64,000 nt of DNA from Frankiales bacterium (GTDB lineage Bacteria > Actinomycetota > Actinomycetes > Mycobacteriales > SCTD01), in the NCBI GenBank assembly GCA_025465465.1, contig JAODND010000089.1:1-64000 (forward strand), given 5' to 3'. Positions 7,966 to 15,315 of this stretch are shown one piece after another. Position numbers and translations under genes: made by a program. Numbering within the stretch: position 1 is the first letter of the stretch; each line of letters begins with the position of its first letter. A model generated the notes under the pieces. That model ran no database searches. It saw only the letters and a list, made by a program, of their open reading frames with translations, and was not told where the DNA came from.

Positions 7966-8642
7966 GCGGTGCCCCCCAGTCCTCCGGTTCGGCCACGGCC
8001 GGGCCCCTTCGGAAGGAACCCGCGCTCCCGTGCCCGGGCGACCTGCTTTGCTGCGCTGCTCTTCTCGATCTGGAACCGCTCCTGCACAGCCTTGGTGGGT
8101 GGTCGGCCTTCGCGCAGCGCCTTCGCGTAGACCTCGGCCACCTTGCGGTAGTGCTCATCGCCTAAGTCACGGCTCCCGCGTGGCTTGGGGTCGGTCAGCG
8201 CGAGGGACGCTGCGTTCATGGTCAACAGCCCGTCCACTTGCTCCTGGCTCACCTCACCCGCCTCGAGGTACACGTCTGCAAGTGCCAGCAGCACGTCGTC
8301 GAAGGACCTAGCTAGCCTCTTCCGGCCGCGCTGAGCGAGGGCAGCGACGGGAAGCTGGCGAAGCAGGACGCCATCAATGCGCGGCAGCGTGTCCGCCCGC
8401 ATGGGGGGTAGTGCCTTCGTGGATGGCCGACCGTCGTCCCAAGAGATCAGGCTGAGACCGACGGGCGTCGGGATGCCCTCAACCGCACGCCAGTGGAACC
8501 GGACAGCCCAAGGTCCCCGCCGAGGATTCGGCCACAGGACGGTGCTGGTGGGAAAGTCATGCTCGCCCAGCGGGACAGCCACATCGGAATCGAGGTCAGG
8601 CACTTCCTGAACGCTCCCCTCTTGGGCACTGTTCGTCAACAC
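7962..8642 (-). CDS. Hypothetical protein with C-terminal HTH-like region
   Basis: A 226-residue protein with no recognised catalytic motif. The C terminus (KAVQERFQIEKSSAAKQVAR, then a basic glycine-rich tail) looks like a helix-turn-helix that could bind DNA. The stop overlaps the integrase ATG by 4 bp, so the two are co-translated and this may regulate or assist integration. The 5' end is uncertain: GTG 8642 opens the frame without a clear ribosome site, while a later GTG (residues VPDLDSD) has GAGGGGAG upstream. Proteins of this layout are common next to integrases in actinomycete elements. Confidence 0.7.
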   Translation of the reverse strand: MLTNSAQEGSVQEVPDLDSDVAVPLGEHDFPTSTVLWPNPRRGPWAVRFHWRAVEGIPTPVGLSLISWDDGRPSTKALPPMRADTLPRIDGVLLRQLPVAALAQRGRKRLARSFDDVLLALADVYLEAGEVSQEQVDGLLTMNAASLALTDPKPRGSRDLGDEHYRKVAEVYAKALREGRPPTKAVQERFQIEKSSAAKQVARARERGFLPKGPGRGRTGGLGGTA

Positions 8643-8719
8643 GTTCCCGAAGGTATGACAGGTAACTCGGTAACGTCAACCTCTGGACGGGACGTACCCA
8701 ACGCTGCACCGTACCGGTC
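8643..8719. promoter_or_regulatory. Divergent control region between integrase operon and XRE gene
   Basis: This 77-bp gap separates the leftward int operon from the rightward XRE-type regulator, the usual place for a lysogeny-type switch. It contains the tandem motif GGTAACTCGGTAAC and a near-palindromic GTACCGGTC just before ATG 8720. Operator function is inferred from position and repeats only. Confidence 0.4.
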
Positions 8720-8950
8720 ATGAATCACGCGGAGCTCCTATTGCTCGCTCGTGCACGCAGGTACGCCGCGAGCGGTGAGGGCCAAGAGATCAGAGTCAGA
8801 GCCGGACTGTCGGTGCGAGAGGTCGCCGAGGCCGTGGGCGTTGCCCGCCACACCTTGTGGAAGTGGGAGCGCGGGGAACGTGTCCCGCGCGCCGACGGCG
8901 CTACCGCCTGGGCCTCGTTCCTGGGCGAGCTGGCGAAGGTCGCGTCGTGA
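8720..8950 (+). CDS. XRE-family HTH regulator
   Basis: A 76-residue protein consisting mostly of one Cro/C1-type helix-turn-helix (GLSVREVAEAVGVARHTLWK, then WERGERVPRADGA). It is the first gene of the rightward operon and lies opposite the integrase operon, so it probably controls the element's int/replication switch. ATG 8720 is the only good start. Its stop overlaps the next GTG by 4 bp (GTGA). Confidence 0.8.
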   Translation: MNHAELLLLARARRYAASGEGQEIRVRAGLSVREVAEAVGVARHTLWKWERGERVPRADGATAWASFLGELAKVAS

Positions 8951-9201
8951 GCTCCCGGGTGTGGACCGAGGCCGACGTGCGGGCGCTAGGGCTGACGACC
9001 GACATCACCACCGCGTCCAGCGTCCTTGGAATGAGCAGGGGCACCGGCTATCGGCTCGTCCGCGAGGGGAGATTCCCGGTGCGGACCATCCCCAACGACC
9101 GTCATTCCCGCGTGCCGGTGCTCGACCTCCTTCGTGTCCTCGGCCTCGAGCCGCCTCTGGCCGACTTGGCCGGCGAACCACGCGGTCTACGCGCGGTCTA
9201 A
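8947..9201 (+). CDS. Excisionase-like HTH protein
   Basis: An 84-residue protein. TTASSVLGMSRGTGYRLVRE followed by FPVRTIPNDRHSRVPVLDLL is the excisionase/HTH_17 pattern: a helix-turn-helix with a wing and a C-terminal helix. It is translationally coupled to the XRE gene by the GTGA overlap. It may be the directionality factor for the integrase at 6541-7965. No excisionase is visible next to that integrase on its own strand, which supports this role. Confidence 0.72.
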   Translation: MSSRVWTEADVRALGLTTDITTASSVLGMSRGTGYRLVREGRFPVRTIPNDRHSRVPVLDLLRVLGLEPPLADLAGEPRGLRAV

Positions 9202-9310
9202 CCAGTGGCAGCGGCCCGGTCGTCCGCAAACCCGAGCGGCCACTCCCGCCCCGAGCCGATGGAGGCCCGATGAGAGGCAACGCCGCACGTCCTGAAGGGT
9301 CTGCAGCCGA
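9202..9310 (+). other. Short intergenic region
   Basis: No gene or clear signal is seen. AAGGG about 12 nt before GTG 9311 may serve as a weak ribosome site. Confidence 0.4.
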
Positions 9311-9784
9311 GTGACGCATGCCGCCTTCGATCCCGAGGCGCTCGATCCCGAGGCGCTCGAACGTGCCGTGGCCGCGTCGTGCCTGTTCGGCATCGACATC
9401 GCAGTCGAGGTCCTCGCCATCATCGGTCCTGACGAGCTTCGCGACCCGGCGCTCACACGGATCATGACCGCCGCCGCGGCCCTCGTCGACCGTGGTGTCC
9501 CCCCGGATCCGATCGTGATCAAGGATCAGCTCATCAGGGACGGCTTGCCAGTCGACGCCGTGCTACTGGCCACGCTCTTCGCTGAGCTCCCGAACCCCGG
9601 GAGTGCTGGAACCTACGTCCGCGCGCTGCTTCGTCAACGGTGGCGCTGGACCGCATGGAAGGTCGGCGCTCGGCTGCAGCAAGCCGCGGAAGCCGGCAGC
9701 GACGAGCAACTCGCCCAGGTCGTGATCAGCGGCGCCGAGGCGATCGTCGACGCCCACCGACGGCTCGAGCGATGCGCATCATGA
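9311..9784 (+). CDS. DnaB N-terminal-domain-like protein
   Basis: A 157-residue all-helical protein resembling the N-terminal domain of replicative helicase DnaB (LERAVAASCLFGIDIAVEVL, then LFAELPNPGSAGTYVRAL) without any helicase ATPase domain. It directly precedes the primase-helicase gene, with ATGA overlap, and may act as a loading or interaction factor at the element's origin. The N terminus has a small in-frame duplication (DPEALDPEALE) from a 15-bp direct repeat. GTG 9311 is taken as the start. Confidence 0.7.
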   Translation: MTHAAFDPEALDPEALERAVAASCLFGIDIAVEVLAIIGPDELRDPALTRIMTAAAALVDRGVPPDPIVIKDQLIRDGLPVDAVLLATLFAELPNPGSAGTYVRALLRQRWRWTAWKVGARLQQAAEAGSDEQLAQVVISGAEAIVDAHRRLERCAS

Positions 9785-11268
9785 CCGCCGAGCACCTGCC
9801 GGAAGAGGACGCCGAAGAACTGTGGGCTGCACGACTGCGTGAGGCAGACCAGAGCGACCGGCCGGTGTCCTACAGCCTGACCGACGACGGCAATGCCCTA
9901 CGCCTCGTCGACGCCCACGAGCAGGAGCTCCGCTACGTCCCAGAGCGCGCGCTGTGGCTCGAGTGGGACGGAAGCAGGTGGCGCTGGGACACCGCCGGTC
10001 GCGTGTTCGAGCTCGCGAAGGCGCTCCACCGCTCCCTCCCCAGCAGCACGACCCCGCAGGCCCAGCACCGCCGCTACAGCCTCAGCGCACGCGGTCTCCG
10101 GTCGTGCATCGACACCGCACGCACGGACCGCCGGGTCAGCACGCCCCTCGACTCGCTCGACGCGAAGCCGTTCGAGCTCAACACCCCAGGCGGTGTCATC
10201 GACCTCCGTACTGGGCTGCTCCACCAGCCGACCCCGAAGGCGCTCCACACTCGCAGCACGACGCTCGCCCCGGACTTCGCCCAGCCCACACCGGTCTGGG
10301 ACCGGTTCCGCGCCGACACCTTCGCCGGCGACCCCGACCTCGACGCCTACGTCCAGCGGCTCCTCGGACTGAGCCTCATTGGCCGGGTGCTCGAGCAGGT
10401 CCTGCCCTTCGCGTACGGCGAGGGCGCCAACGGCAAAACGACCATGCTCGGCACGGTCCAGCGGATCGTCGGGCTCGGCAGCGATGGGTATGCCCAGGCC
10501 GCCAGCGCCGACATGCTCCTTGCCACCGCACACGCCGGCCACCCCACCGAACTCGCGCGGCTCGCGGGTGCCCGCATCGTCGTGACCAGCGAGCTCGAGG
10601 ACGGCCAGCGGTTCGCCGAGGCCCGCGTCAAGCAGCTCACCGGTCGTGACGCCATCAGTGCCCGGTTCATGCGCCAAGACGCCTTCGACTTCACCCCGAC
10701 CCACAGCCTCTGGCTGCTGGCCAACCACATGCCCGCCGTCCGCGCCGGCGGCCAAGCCTTCTGGAGGAGAGTCCGGCTGCTCCCCTTCCTCCACGTCGTT
10801 CCACCAGAGCAGCGCGACCCGCACCTCGAAGACCGCCTCGTCGAACAAGAAGGCCCGGGCATCCTCGCCTGGCTCGCCCGCGGCGCCGCCGACTACCTGA
10901 CCCACGGCCTCAACGAACCCGCCAGCGTCCTCACCGCCACCCGCGCTTACGAAACCGACCAGGACACCGTCGGACGCTTCGTCGACGAGCTCTGCACCGT
11001 CGGCGACCCCACGCAGCCCCACCTCACCATCAAGATCGCGCAACTCCGCACCACCTACGAGCGGTGGTGCCACTCCGAAGGCGAGACCCCCGTCAGCGCC
11101 AAGGCCCTCACCCGCGCCCTCCGCGACCGCTACAGCGTCCAGGACGGCCGCGCCCGCGACGCCCGCTTCTACCGCGGCATCACCCTCCACAACCTCGACC
11201 TCGAGGCATCACCCGACCCGGCCCCCGAACAGCCGCAACCGTCACGCCGACCCCCCGAAAACTGGTGA
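9781..11268 (+). CDS. P4/D5-family DNA primase-helicase
   Basis: A 495-residue replication protein of the phage/plasmid primase P4 type. The N-terminal half resembles the D5_N region. An SF3 helicase domain follows, with Walker A GEGANGKTT (about residues 214-222) and a sensor segment with LLANHMPAVRAG. The C terminus carries a P4-type winged helix (TIKIAQLRTTYERWC). ATG 9781 is preferred because it overlaps the upstream stop as ATGA; ATG 9772 is 9 bp earlier. It probably starts and unwinds replication of the excised element, with an origin nearby. Confidence 0.88.
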   Translation: MTAEHLPEEDAEELWAARLREADQSDRPVSYSLTDDGNALRLVDAHEQELRYVPERALWLEWDGSRWRWDTAGRVFELAKALHRSLPSSTTPQAQHRRYSLSARGLRSCIDTARTDRRVSTPLDSLDAKPFELNTPGGVIDLRTGLLHQPTPKALHTRSTTLAPDFAQPTPVWDRFRADTFAGDPDLDAYVQRLLGLSLIGRVLEQVLPFAYGEGANGKTTMLGTVQRIVGLGSDGYAQAASADMLLATAHAGHPTELARLAGARIVVTSELEDGQRFAEARVKQLTGRDAISARFMRQDAFDFTPTHSLWLLANHMPAVRAGGQAFWRRVRLLPFLHVVPPEQRDPHLEDRLVEQEGPGILAWLARGAADYLTHGLNEPASVLTATRAYETDQDTVGRFVDELCTVGDPTQPHLTIKIAQLRTTYERWCHSEGETPVSAKALTRALRDRYSVQDGRARDARFYRGITLHNLDLEASPDPAPEQPQPSRRPPENW

Positions 11269-11674
11269 TGAACCCCGTGAACCACACCCGCCCCGCCCCC
11301 GACCTGTCACATCCGTCGCATCCCCGCGTGACACATCCAGCCCTCCACCCATGCTCAGGTGACCGATGTGACACATCCTCCCGACAACACCCCGTGACAG
11401 GTGACAGGTACTCCTTAGGTTCCACCCCTACGCGCGCACAGGAGAGGAGATACGGAAGCTCTGTCACACCTGTCACACCACCCGGCCCAGCCGACCACGA
11501 CGACGACCGGCTGGCGGTCTGTGCCCATGGTTTCTGGGTGGCCAGATTGGCGCGGGGCGGGCGAGGACAGGGAGGCGCGGGAGCCGGATGCGGTGTGCTC
11601 ATGGCGTTCCCATGGGGTGTGTTGTCGCAGGTCAGTGGTGGTGGTGAGGATTCACAATCCCCCGGTCGTGGCCG
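11269..11674. other. Repeat-rich intergenic region, candidate replication origin or operator array
   Basis: This 406-bp gap follows the primase-helicase gene. It holds at least seven copies of TGTCAC/GTGACA-type units: CTGTCACATCC near 11304, GTGACACATCC near 11328 and 11368, GTGACAGGTGACAGG near 11394, and CTGTCACACCTGTCACACC at 11461-11479. Units occur in both orientations. A frame is open across it, but its product is low-complexity and unconvincing. An iteron-type origin for the neighbouring replication protein is plausible but unproven. Confidence 0.5.
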
Positions 11675-12118
11675 GTGAGCGCGCTGGTGTATGTCGGTCG
11701 GGACCGCTGCGCGGGCCACGACGATGGCGTGCCCTGCTCTCGCCGGCCGGCCTACCTGGTGAAGGTCAAGGGCTGCCGGCCGTGCGCGGCCCGGCGCCTC
11801 CCACGTTGCACGACGCACCCGGTGTGCCCGGAGCACGCCGCTGATGTCCGGGCCGGCCGGATGCAGTCCCACGTCGACGGGTCGACCGTCACGCCCGAGG
11901 AGCTGCGGTCCGCGCCCGCCCGGTGTCCGCTGTCGCAGCTGCCGGTCGACGACTGTCCGCACTGCAGTTCACCCCGGGGTGTGCCGTGGCCGGCGCGGTT
12001 CGGTGCGCCGTGCGCCGCGTGCCCACATCCGATCGACGCGGGTGAGCCGGTCCGCTGGGATGCGGTCGGCTCCCGGGTGGTCCATGCGCACCACCGGCCA
12101 GCCGTGGCGGCACCGTGA
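11675..12118 (+). CDS. Cysteine-rich hypothetical protein
   Basis: A 147-residue protein of unknown function. It has about fourteen cysteines in CxxC-like spacings (CRPCAARRLPRC, CPHCSS, CAACPHPI) and several histidines, suggesting two or three zinc ribbons. Such proteins are frequent among small genes of actinobacteriophages and related elements. GTG 11675 starts the frame; no strong ribosome site is seen. It converges on the leftward pair that ends at 12139. Confidence 0.6.
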   Translation: MSALVYVGRDRCAGHDDGVPCSRRPAYLVKVKGCRPCAARRLPRCTTHPVCPEHAADVRAGRMQSHVDGSTVTPEELRSAPARCPLSQLPVDDCPHCSSPRGVPWPARFGAPCAACPHPIDAGEPVRWDAVGSRVVHAHHRPAVAAP

Positions 12119-12138
12119 CGGGGCGGGCGGCTCGCTGC

Positions 12139-12579
12139 TCAGGTCACCTGCCCTGTGATCACGGCGGTAGTCACGCTTACGCCGATGTCACGGCTGATGC
12201 CGAGCAGACCGTCGACGGCACGGCGGATGCGGCCCTTCTCCTCGGGGTCGGCGGTCAGCTCGGCGGCCTGTGTGAGGGCGCTGATCAGGCGACTGAAGGT
12301 GTCGTCGCCGTCGGGGTGGAGGCCGGTGAGGAGGTACGCCTGACCGCTCAGTTGGTTGACCCAGTTGAGCCCGGCGACTGCGGCGTCGCCCTCCCCGTCG
12401 ATGAGCCCGCGTCGCTGAAGGGCGGTGAAAGCGCGGCGGACCTGTTCGGGGTCCCAGCCGAGGATGCCCGCGATCTCGGTGTCGTCTGTGGTGTTCCGGC
12501 CTTGGTCGAAGAGCCGGGTGACTTCGACCAGGACCGGGTAGTCGCGAACGGACCAGGTGTCGGGCAGCGGGGTGGTCAT
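12139..12579 (-). CDS. Hypothetical winged-helix-like protein
   Basis: A 146-residue protein. The N-terminal part (DDTEIAGILGWDPEQVRRAF, then TALQRRGLIDGEGD) looks like a winged helix-turn-helix; the rest is helical. AGGAG lies 10 nt before the ATG. The gene starts 3 nt after the stop of the membrane protein at 12583-13041, so the two form a tight leftward operon inside an otherwise rightward block. That arrangement suggests a lysogeny or cargo module, but no function is recognised. Confidence 0.65.
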   Translation of the reverse strand: MTTPLPDTWSVRDYPVLVEVTRLFDQGRNTTDDTEIAGILGWDPEQVRRAFTALQRRGLIDGEGDAAVAGLNWVNQLSGQAYLLTGLHPDGDDTFSRLISALTQAAELTADPEEKGRIRRAVDGLLGISRDIGVSVTTAVITGQVT

Positions 12580-12582
12580 GGG

Positions 12583-13041
12583 TTATCGGCTCCTGAGGCT
12601 GCGGCGGCGGGGTGGGTCGAGTTCGCTGCGCATGGCTGCGACGAGGTGGTTGTTCGCTTCATGCAGCGGGTCGAGGTTGAGGTTCGCCATCGGGACGTCG
12701 ATCCAGATGTAGGTGGCGTCGTAGATGGCATCGAGGGCCGTCTGGGTCTTCGGGCCTCCGAGGAGCTCGACGGTGGCCGCGGCGGAGCGCATCGGCTTGG
12801 TGATGTCGAGGACGTCTTCCACCGTGAGGGCGTTGTGGTCGTCGTTGGGGTGTGGGTGGACGGCATGCTGCTCGGCGGTGCGGAACATGCGGTCTTCGAG
12901 GTCGCGGGTGGCCTGGATCATGGTGGCGTAGGCGTCGGTCCGTCGGTCCCGGCGCCAGGACTTGCGGGTGTCGCCGCGGGAGAGCCATGCGCCGAGAGCG
13001 ACGGCGGCGAGGGTCGTGATGGCGCTGATGAAGACGCTCAT
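12583..13041 (-). CDS. Hypothetical membrane-anchored protein
   Basis: A 152-residue protein. The first 20 residues form a single hydrophobic segment (ISAITTLAAVALGAWLS) followed by a basic stretch (KSWRRDRR), predicting an N-out anchor with a cytoplasmic helical domain. No enzyme motif is seen. It is the first gene of the leftward pair and divergent from the gene at 13071 with only 29 bp between. Small membrane proteins expressed from integrated elements are often exclusion or immunity factors, but here that is only a guess. Confidence 0.62.
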   Translation of the reverse strand: MSVFISAITTLAAVALGAWLSRGDTRKSWRRDRRTDAYATMIQATRDLEDRMFRTAEQHAVHPHPNDDHNALTVEDVLDITKPMRSAAATVELLGGPKTQTALDAIYDATYIWIDVPMANLNLDPLHEANNHLVAAMRSELDPPRRRSLRSR

Positions 13042-13070
13042 GGCGGGACCGTACTGGGGCGGTGGGTGGC

Positions 13071-13460
13071 GTGAGCGACCTTCTGGGGTTGCTGTCCGCG
13101 GCGCTGGAGGCGCTGACGCATGTGCCGGTGCTCGGTGCGGTGGACTCGGGTGCGGTGTGGCCGCCTGGGTCGGAGGCGTCGGGCTGTGTGACGGTCGACG
13201 TTTTGGAGGATCTGCCGACGGGGCGGGCTCAGGTTTGCGTGCTGGGGCCGGATGAGGGTGCTGTTCTGCGGATTGAGCGGGATGTGCGTCGGCTGACCGC
13301 GTTGCGGGCGGATGGCGAGTGGCTTGTGCCGCTCGCTGGGGTGGTGTTGCGGACGGTCGATGCGGGGCTCTGCAGTTCGGCTGAGGTCGTGGCCGTGCTG
13401 GTGCTCGGGCGGGTGTGGGAGGCGCGGGTTGGCTGGTCGCTGTGGGGTGTCGGCTTGTGA
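13071..13460 (+). CDS. Hypothetical protein
   Basis: A 129-residue protein with no known motif. It is rich in Val, Leu, Ala and Gly, with a central acidic region. Codon use supports coding. GTG 13071 and GTG 13062 are in frame. The stop overlaps the next start as GTGA, so it opens the rightward chain of coupled genes leading to the terminase. Confidence 0.55.
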   Translation: MSDLLGLLSAALEALTHVPVLGAVDSGAVWPPGSEASGCVTVDVLEDLPTGRAQVCVLGPDEGAVLRIERDVRRLTALRADGEWLVPLAGVVLRTVDAGLCSSAEVVAVLVLGRVWEARVGWSLWGVGL

Positions 13461-13939
13461 GGGTCGGGGCGGAGGAGCTTCGGGATGCGCTGGGGGCGGT
13501 GCTTGAGGCGCGGATCTGGCTCGGGCTCGGTGAGCAGGGCGATGACGTGCGCTTCCTGCTGGAGGAGGCGGCGTGCGAGGTGAAGCGGGTCCGTGGGCTC
13601 CTCGGATGCCAGTCACAGGATGGCGTCGAGGGTGGCGCCGGCGGCGGCGAAGGTGAGGAGCGTCCAGCTGAGAAGGACGAGCCAGAGCCGGCGGTAGGCG
13701 CGCCAGTCGTCGGGCTGGTCGTGGCGGATTTCGCGGAGGCCGCGGAGGTGGCGGCGGCGTTTGAGGGGTCGGTGGAGGGGGACTTCGCCGCGCCAGCTGT
13801 CGATGGTGCGGAAGGTCTCGGCTTCGGGGCTGCTGCGGAGTTGGGTGACGGACTCGCGCATCTGCAGCAGGGTGCCGGCGAGTGCGGCGAGGGCCATGAG
13901 GAGTCGGAACACGGCTCGGACGCTACGAGGGTCCTGTGA
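13457..13939 (+). CDS. Hypothetical protein, 3' part doubtful
   Basis: The first 50 or so codons (13457 to about 13610) have good codon bias (LEARIWLGLGEQGDDVRFLL). The rest overlaps, antisense, the better-supported gene at 13613-13912 and turns into low-complexity Gly/Ala/Glu sequence. However, both ends show 4-bp GTGA overlaps with neighbouring genes, as expected of a genuine member of the operon. Either it is a real gene with an antisense overlap, or the reading frame was lost after about 13610. No function is recognised. Confidence 0.42.
   Translation: MRVGAEELRDALGAVLEARIWLGLGEQGDDVRFLLEEAACEVKRVRGLLGCQSQDGVEGGAGGGEGEERPAEKDEPEPAVGAPVVGLVVADFAEAAEVAAAFEGSVEGDFAAPAVDGAEGLGFGAAAELGDGLAHLQQGAGECGEGHEESEHGSDATRVL
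13613..13912 (-). CDS. Small membrane protein (two predicted TM segments)
   Basis: A 99-residue protein with strong third-position C/G bias. The hydrophobic N terminus (FRLLMALAALAGTLLQM) and C terminus (LWLVLLSWTLLTFAAAGATL) flank a basic, tryptophan- and arginine-rich loop, giving a hairpin membrane topology. GTG 13912 is proposed; ATG 13897 is an alternative. It lies wholly opposite the gene called at 13457-13939, and the protein composition is the more natural of the two. Holin-like size and topology are noted but not enough for a call. Confidence 0.6.
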   Translation of the reverse strand: MFRLLMALAALAGTLLQMRESVTQLRSSPEAETFRTIDSWRGEVPLHRPLKRRRHLRGLREIRHDQPDDWRAYRRLWLVLLSWTLLTFAAAGATLDAIL

Positions 13940-14364
13940 CAGCGGCTGCGGGGGCGGTGCCGGTGGTCGCGGTGCTCGACGATGGTCGTCTGCTGGTGCT
14001 GCTGGATGTTGCGACGGCTCGTGATCTGGGGGATGCGGTGCCGGTGGCGGAGCCGCTGCTGCGGCAGCAGGGCGACACGTGGCGCGGACGGTGGACGAGG
14101 CGCCTGGCCCGGTCACTGTCCGGTGATCGTCCACTCGACACGCCGACCGACGGGCCGATTTCGGCTGGTGCGGTCGAGGAGCTGCTTGCGACGGGGAGCC
14201 TTGCCGCTATGCGAATCGACGACGCAGGTGCGGCGCTTGGTCTCGGCCGGAGTCGTGTCTATGACCTGCGCGAGAACGGTGTCCTGCGGCCTGCTGGCCC
14301 GGGACGGGTGCGGGCTGCCGATGTCGATCGGGAGCTCACGGTGCGTCGTGGAGGTGGATTGTGA
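13936..14364 (+). CDS. HTH-domain hypothetical protein
   Basis: A 142-residue protein. The C-terminal third (RIDDAGAALGLGRSRVYDLR, then a wing and RVRAADVDREL) is a clear excisionase/MerR-like helix-turn-helix; the N-terminal half is hydrophobic and beta-rich. GTG 13936 overlaps the upstream stop, and its own stop overlaps GTG 14361. Two genes upstream of the terminase, a DNA-binding protein of this size could be a packaging or transcription factor. It is not a recognised small terminase. Confidence 0.62.
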   Translation: MTAAAGAVPVVAVLDDGRLLVLLDVATARDLGDAVPVAEPLLRQQGDTWRGRWTRRLARSLSGDRPLDTPTDGPISAGAVEELLATGSLAAMRIDDAGAALGLGRSRVYDLRENGVLRPAGPGRVRAADVDRELTVRRGGGL

Positions 14365-14768
14365 ACGCGTTGCTTGAAGAGGTCGTGCTGCCGATCGGGC
14401 GAAACGATGTGCAGGCGCAGTGGATGAAGGACCGACCGGAGGCGGTCGCGCTTGGTAATGGGCGGTTCTCGATCACGCTGGCCGCGGGTTCGGTGCCGCC
14501 GCGCGAGCTCGCGTGGATGGTGAAGGACAAGTCGTTGTGGTCTGACGGGAAGGTGCCGGCGGAGCCGTCGAACGTAGGGCAGCCGCCGATGCAGTACTAC
14601 CGGTCGCAGCGGGACCGATGGTGGGACGGGATGGCGGTTCTGAAGTACCGCACGTCAGCTCCGCCGAACGCTCCTGATCCGGAGCCTGTGGATGGTCTGG
14701 GTCGGCCGCTGAGCGGCGAGGTCCATCGCCAGTGGGCTCGGCGGTTGGCTCGACGGTTGCGGAGGTAG
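14361..14768 (+). CDS. Hypothetical protein
   Basis: A 135-residue hydrophilic protein of unknown function, with a tryptophan- and arginine-rich middle (YYRSQRDRWWDGMAVLKYR) and a basic C terminus (WARRLARRLRR) that could contact nucleic acid. GTG 14361 is coupled to the preceding stop. It lies in the run of small genes just before the large terminase. Confidence 0.6.
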   Translation: MNALLEEVVLPIGRNDVQAQWMKDRPEAVALGNGRFSITLAAGSVPPRELAWMVKDKSLWSDGKVPAEPSNVGQPPMQYYRSQRDRWWDGMAVLKYRTSAPPNAPDPEPVDGLGRPLSGEVHRQWARRLARRLRR

Positions 14769-14775
14769 CTGGCCC

Positions 14776-15315
14776 GTGGGTGTGACGGGCGAGGACAAGA
14801 CCACGGGCCAGGACGTTGATGACGTCGGCTCGGACGTGCAGACGACGGGAAAGGACGAGCTCGGCGTCTTCCAGCCGGGTCACACGTACTCGCTGCGGTT
14901 CGGGTACGCGTCCCAGCGCGCCATCACGCCGCTGGCCGACCTGATCGCCGGCCTGGCGATGCAGGAGGCGCCGGTCCTGCGGGCCTTCCCGTTCCTGGTG
15001 GACCTTTTCGCGCAGGAGTTCGCCATCGTGCTGCTGCTGCGCAAGACGCTCGACACGATCGGCGTAACGGATCACAACCACGAGCCGCGGGAATCGCATC
15101 TGCGGCGGTTGGCGTCGCACACGACCCAGGTCATGAAGATGCTGCGGGAGATGGGTCTGACGCGGAAGGTCGCGGCCGAGTTGCAGCTCGACATCGCGCA
15201 GGCCGCACAGGCAGCGATGGCGACGGCTAAGAGTGCGGCGAACGTCCCCGAGCCAATGCAGGCGTTCATCGCTGAGCGTGGCTTCGGAGTCGAGGCCGAC
15301 GGGGTGGCGTCGTGA
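14776..15315 (+). CDS. Hypothetical protein upstream of large terminase (possible small-terminase position)
   Basis: A 179-residue mostly helical protein. The N-terminal 35 residues are acidic and likely disordered; the rest is amphipathic helix. GGAGG lies 10 nt before GTG 14776. It ends with a GTGA overlap with the large terminase gene, the usual place for a small terminase, but no TerS helix-turn-helix is evident. I infer only a packaging-related context. Confidence 0.6.
   Translation: MGVTGEDKTTGQDVDDVGSDVQTTGKDELGVFQPGHTYSLRFGYASQRAITPLADLIAGLAMQEAPVLRAFPFLVDLFAQEFAIVLLLRKTLDTIGVTDHNHEPRESHLRRLASHTTQVMKMLREMGLTRKVAAELQLDIAQAAQAAMATAKSAANVPEPMQAFIAERGFGVEADGVAS

Noticed and set aside
11268..11678. 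Open plus frame overlapping the primase stop
   Set aside because: Although ATG 11268 is coupled to the primase stop, the product is low-complexity and follows the TGTCACA repeats; codon bias is poor.
12115..13074. Long plus-strand open frame
   Set aside because: Antisense shadow of the two leftward genes at 12139-13041; composition is Gly/Val/Glu-rich as expected for a shadow.
13613..13912. Holin
   Set aside because: Size and two TM segments would fit, but the gene is antisense within the operon and no endolysin is present.
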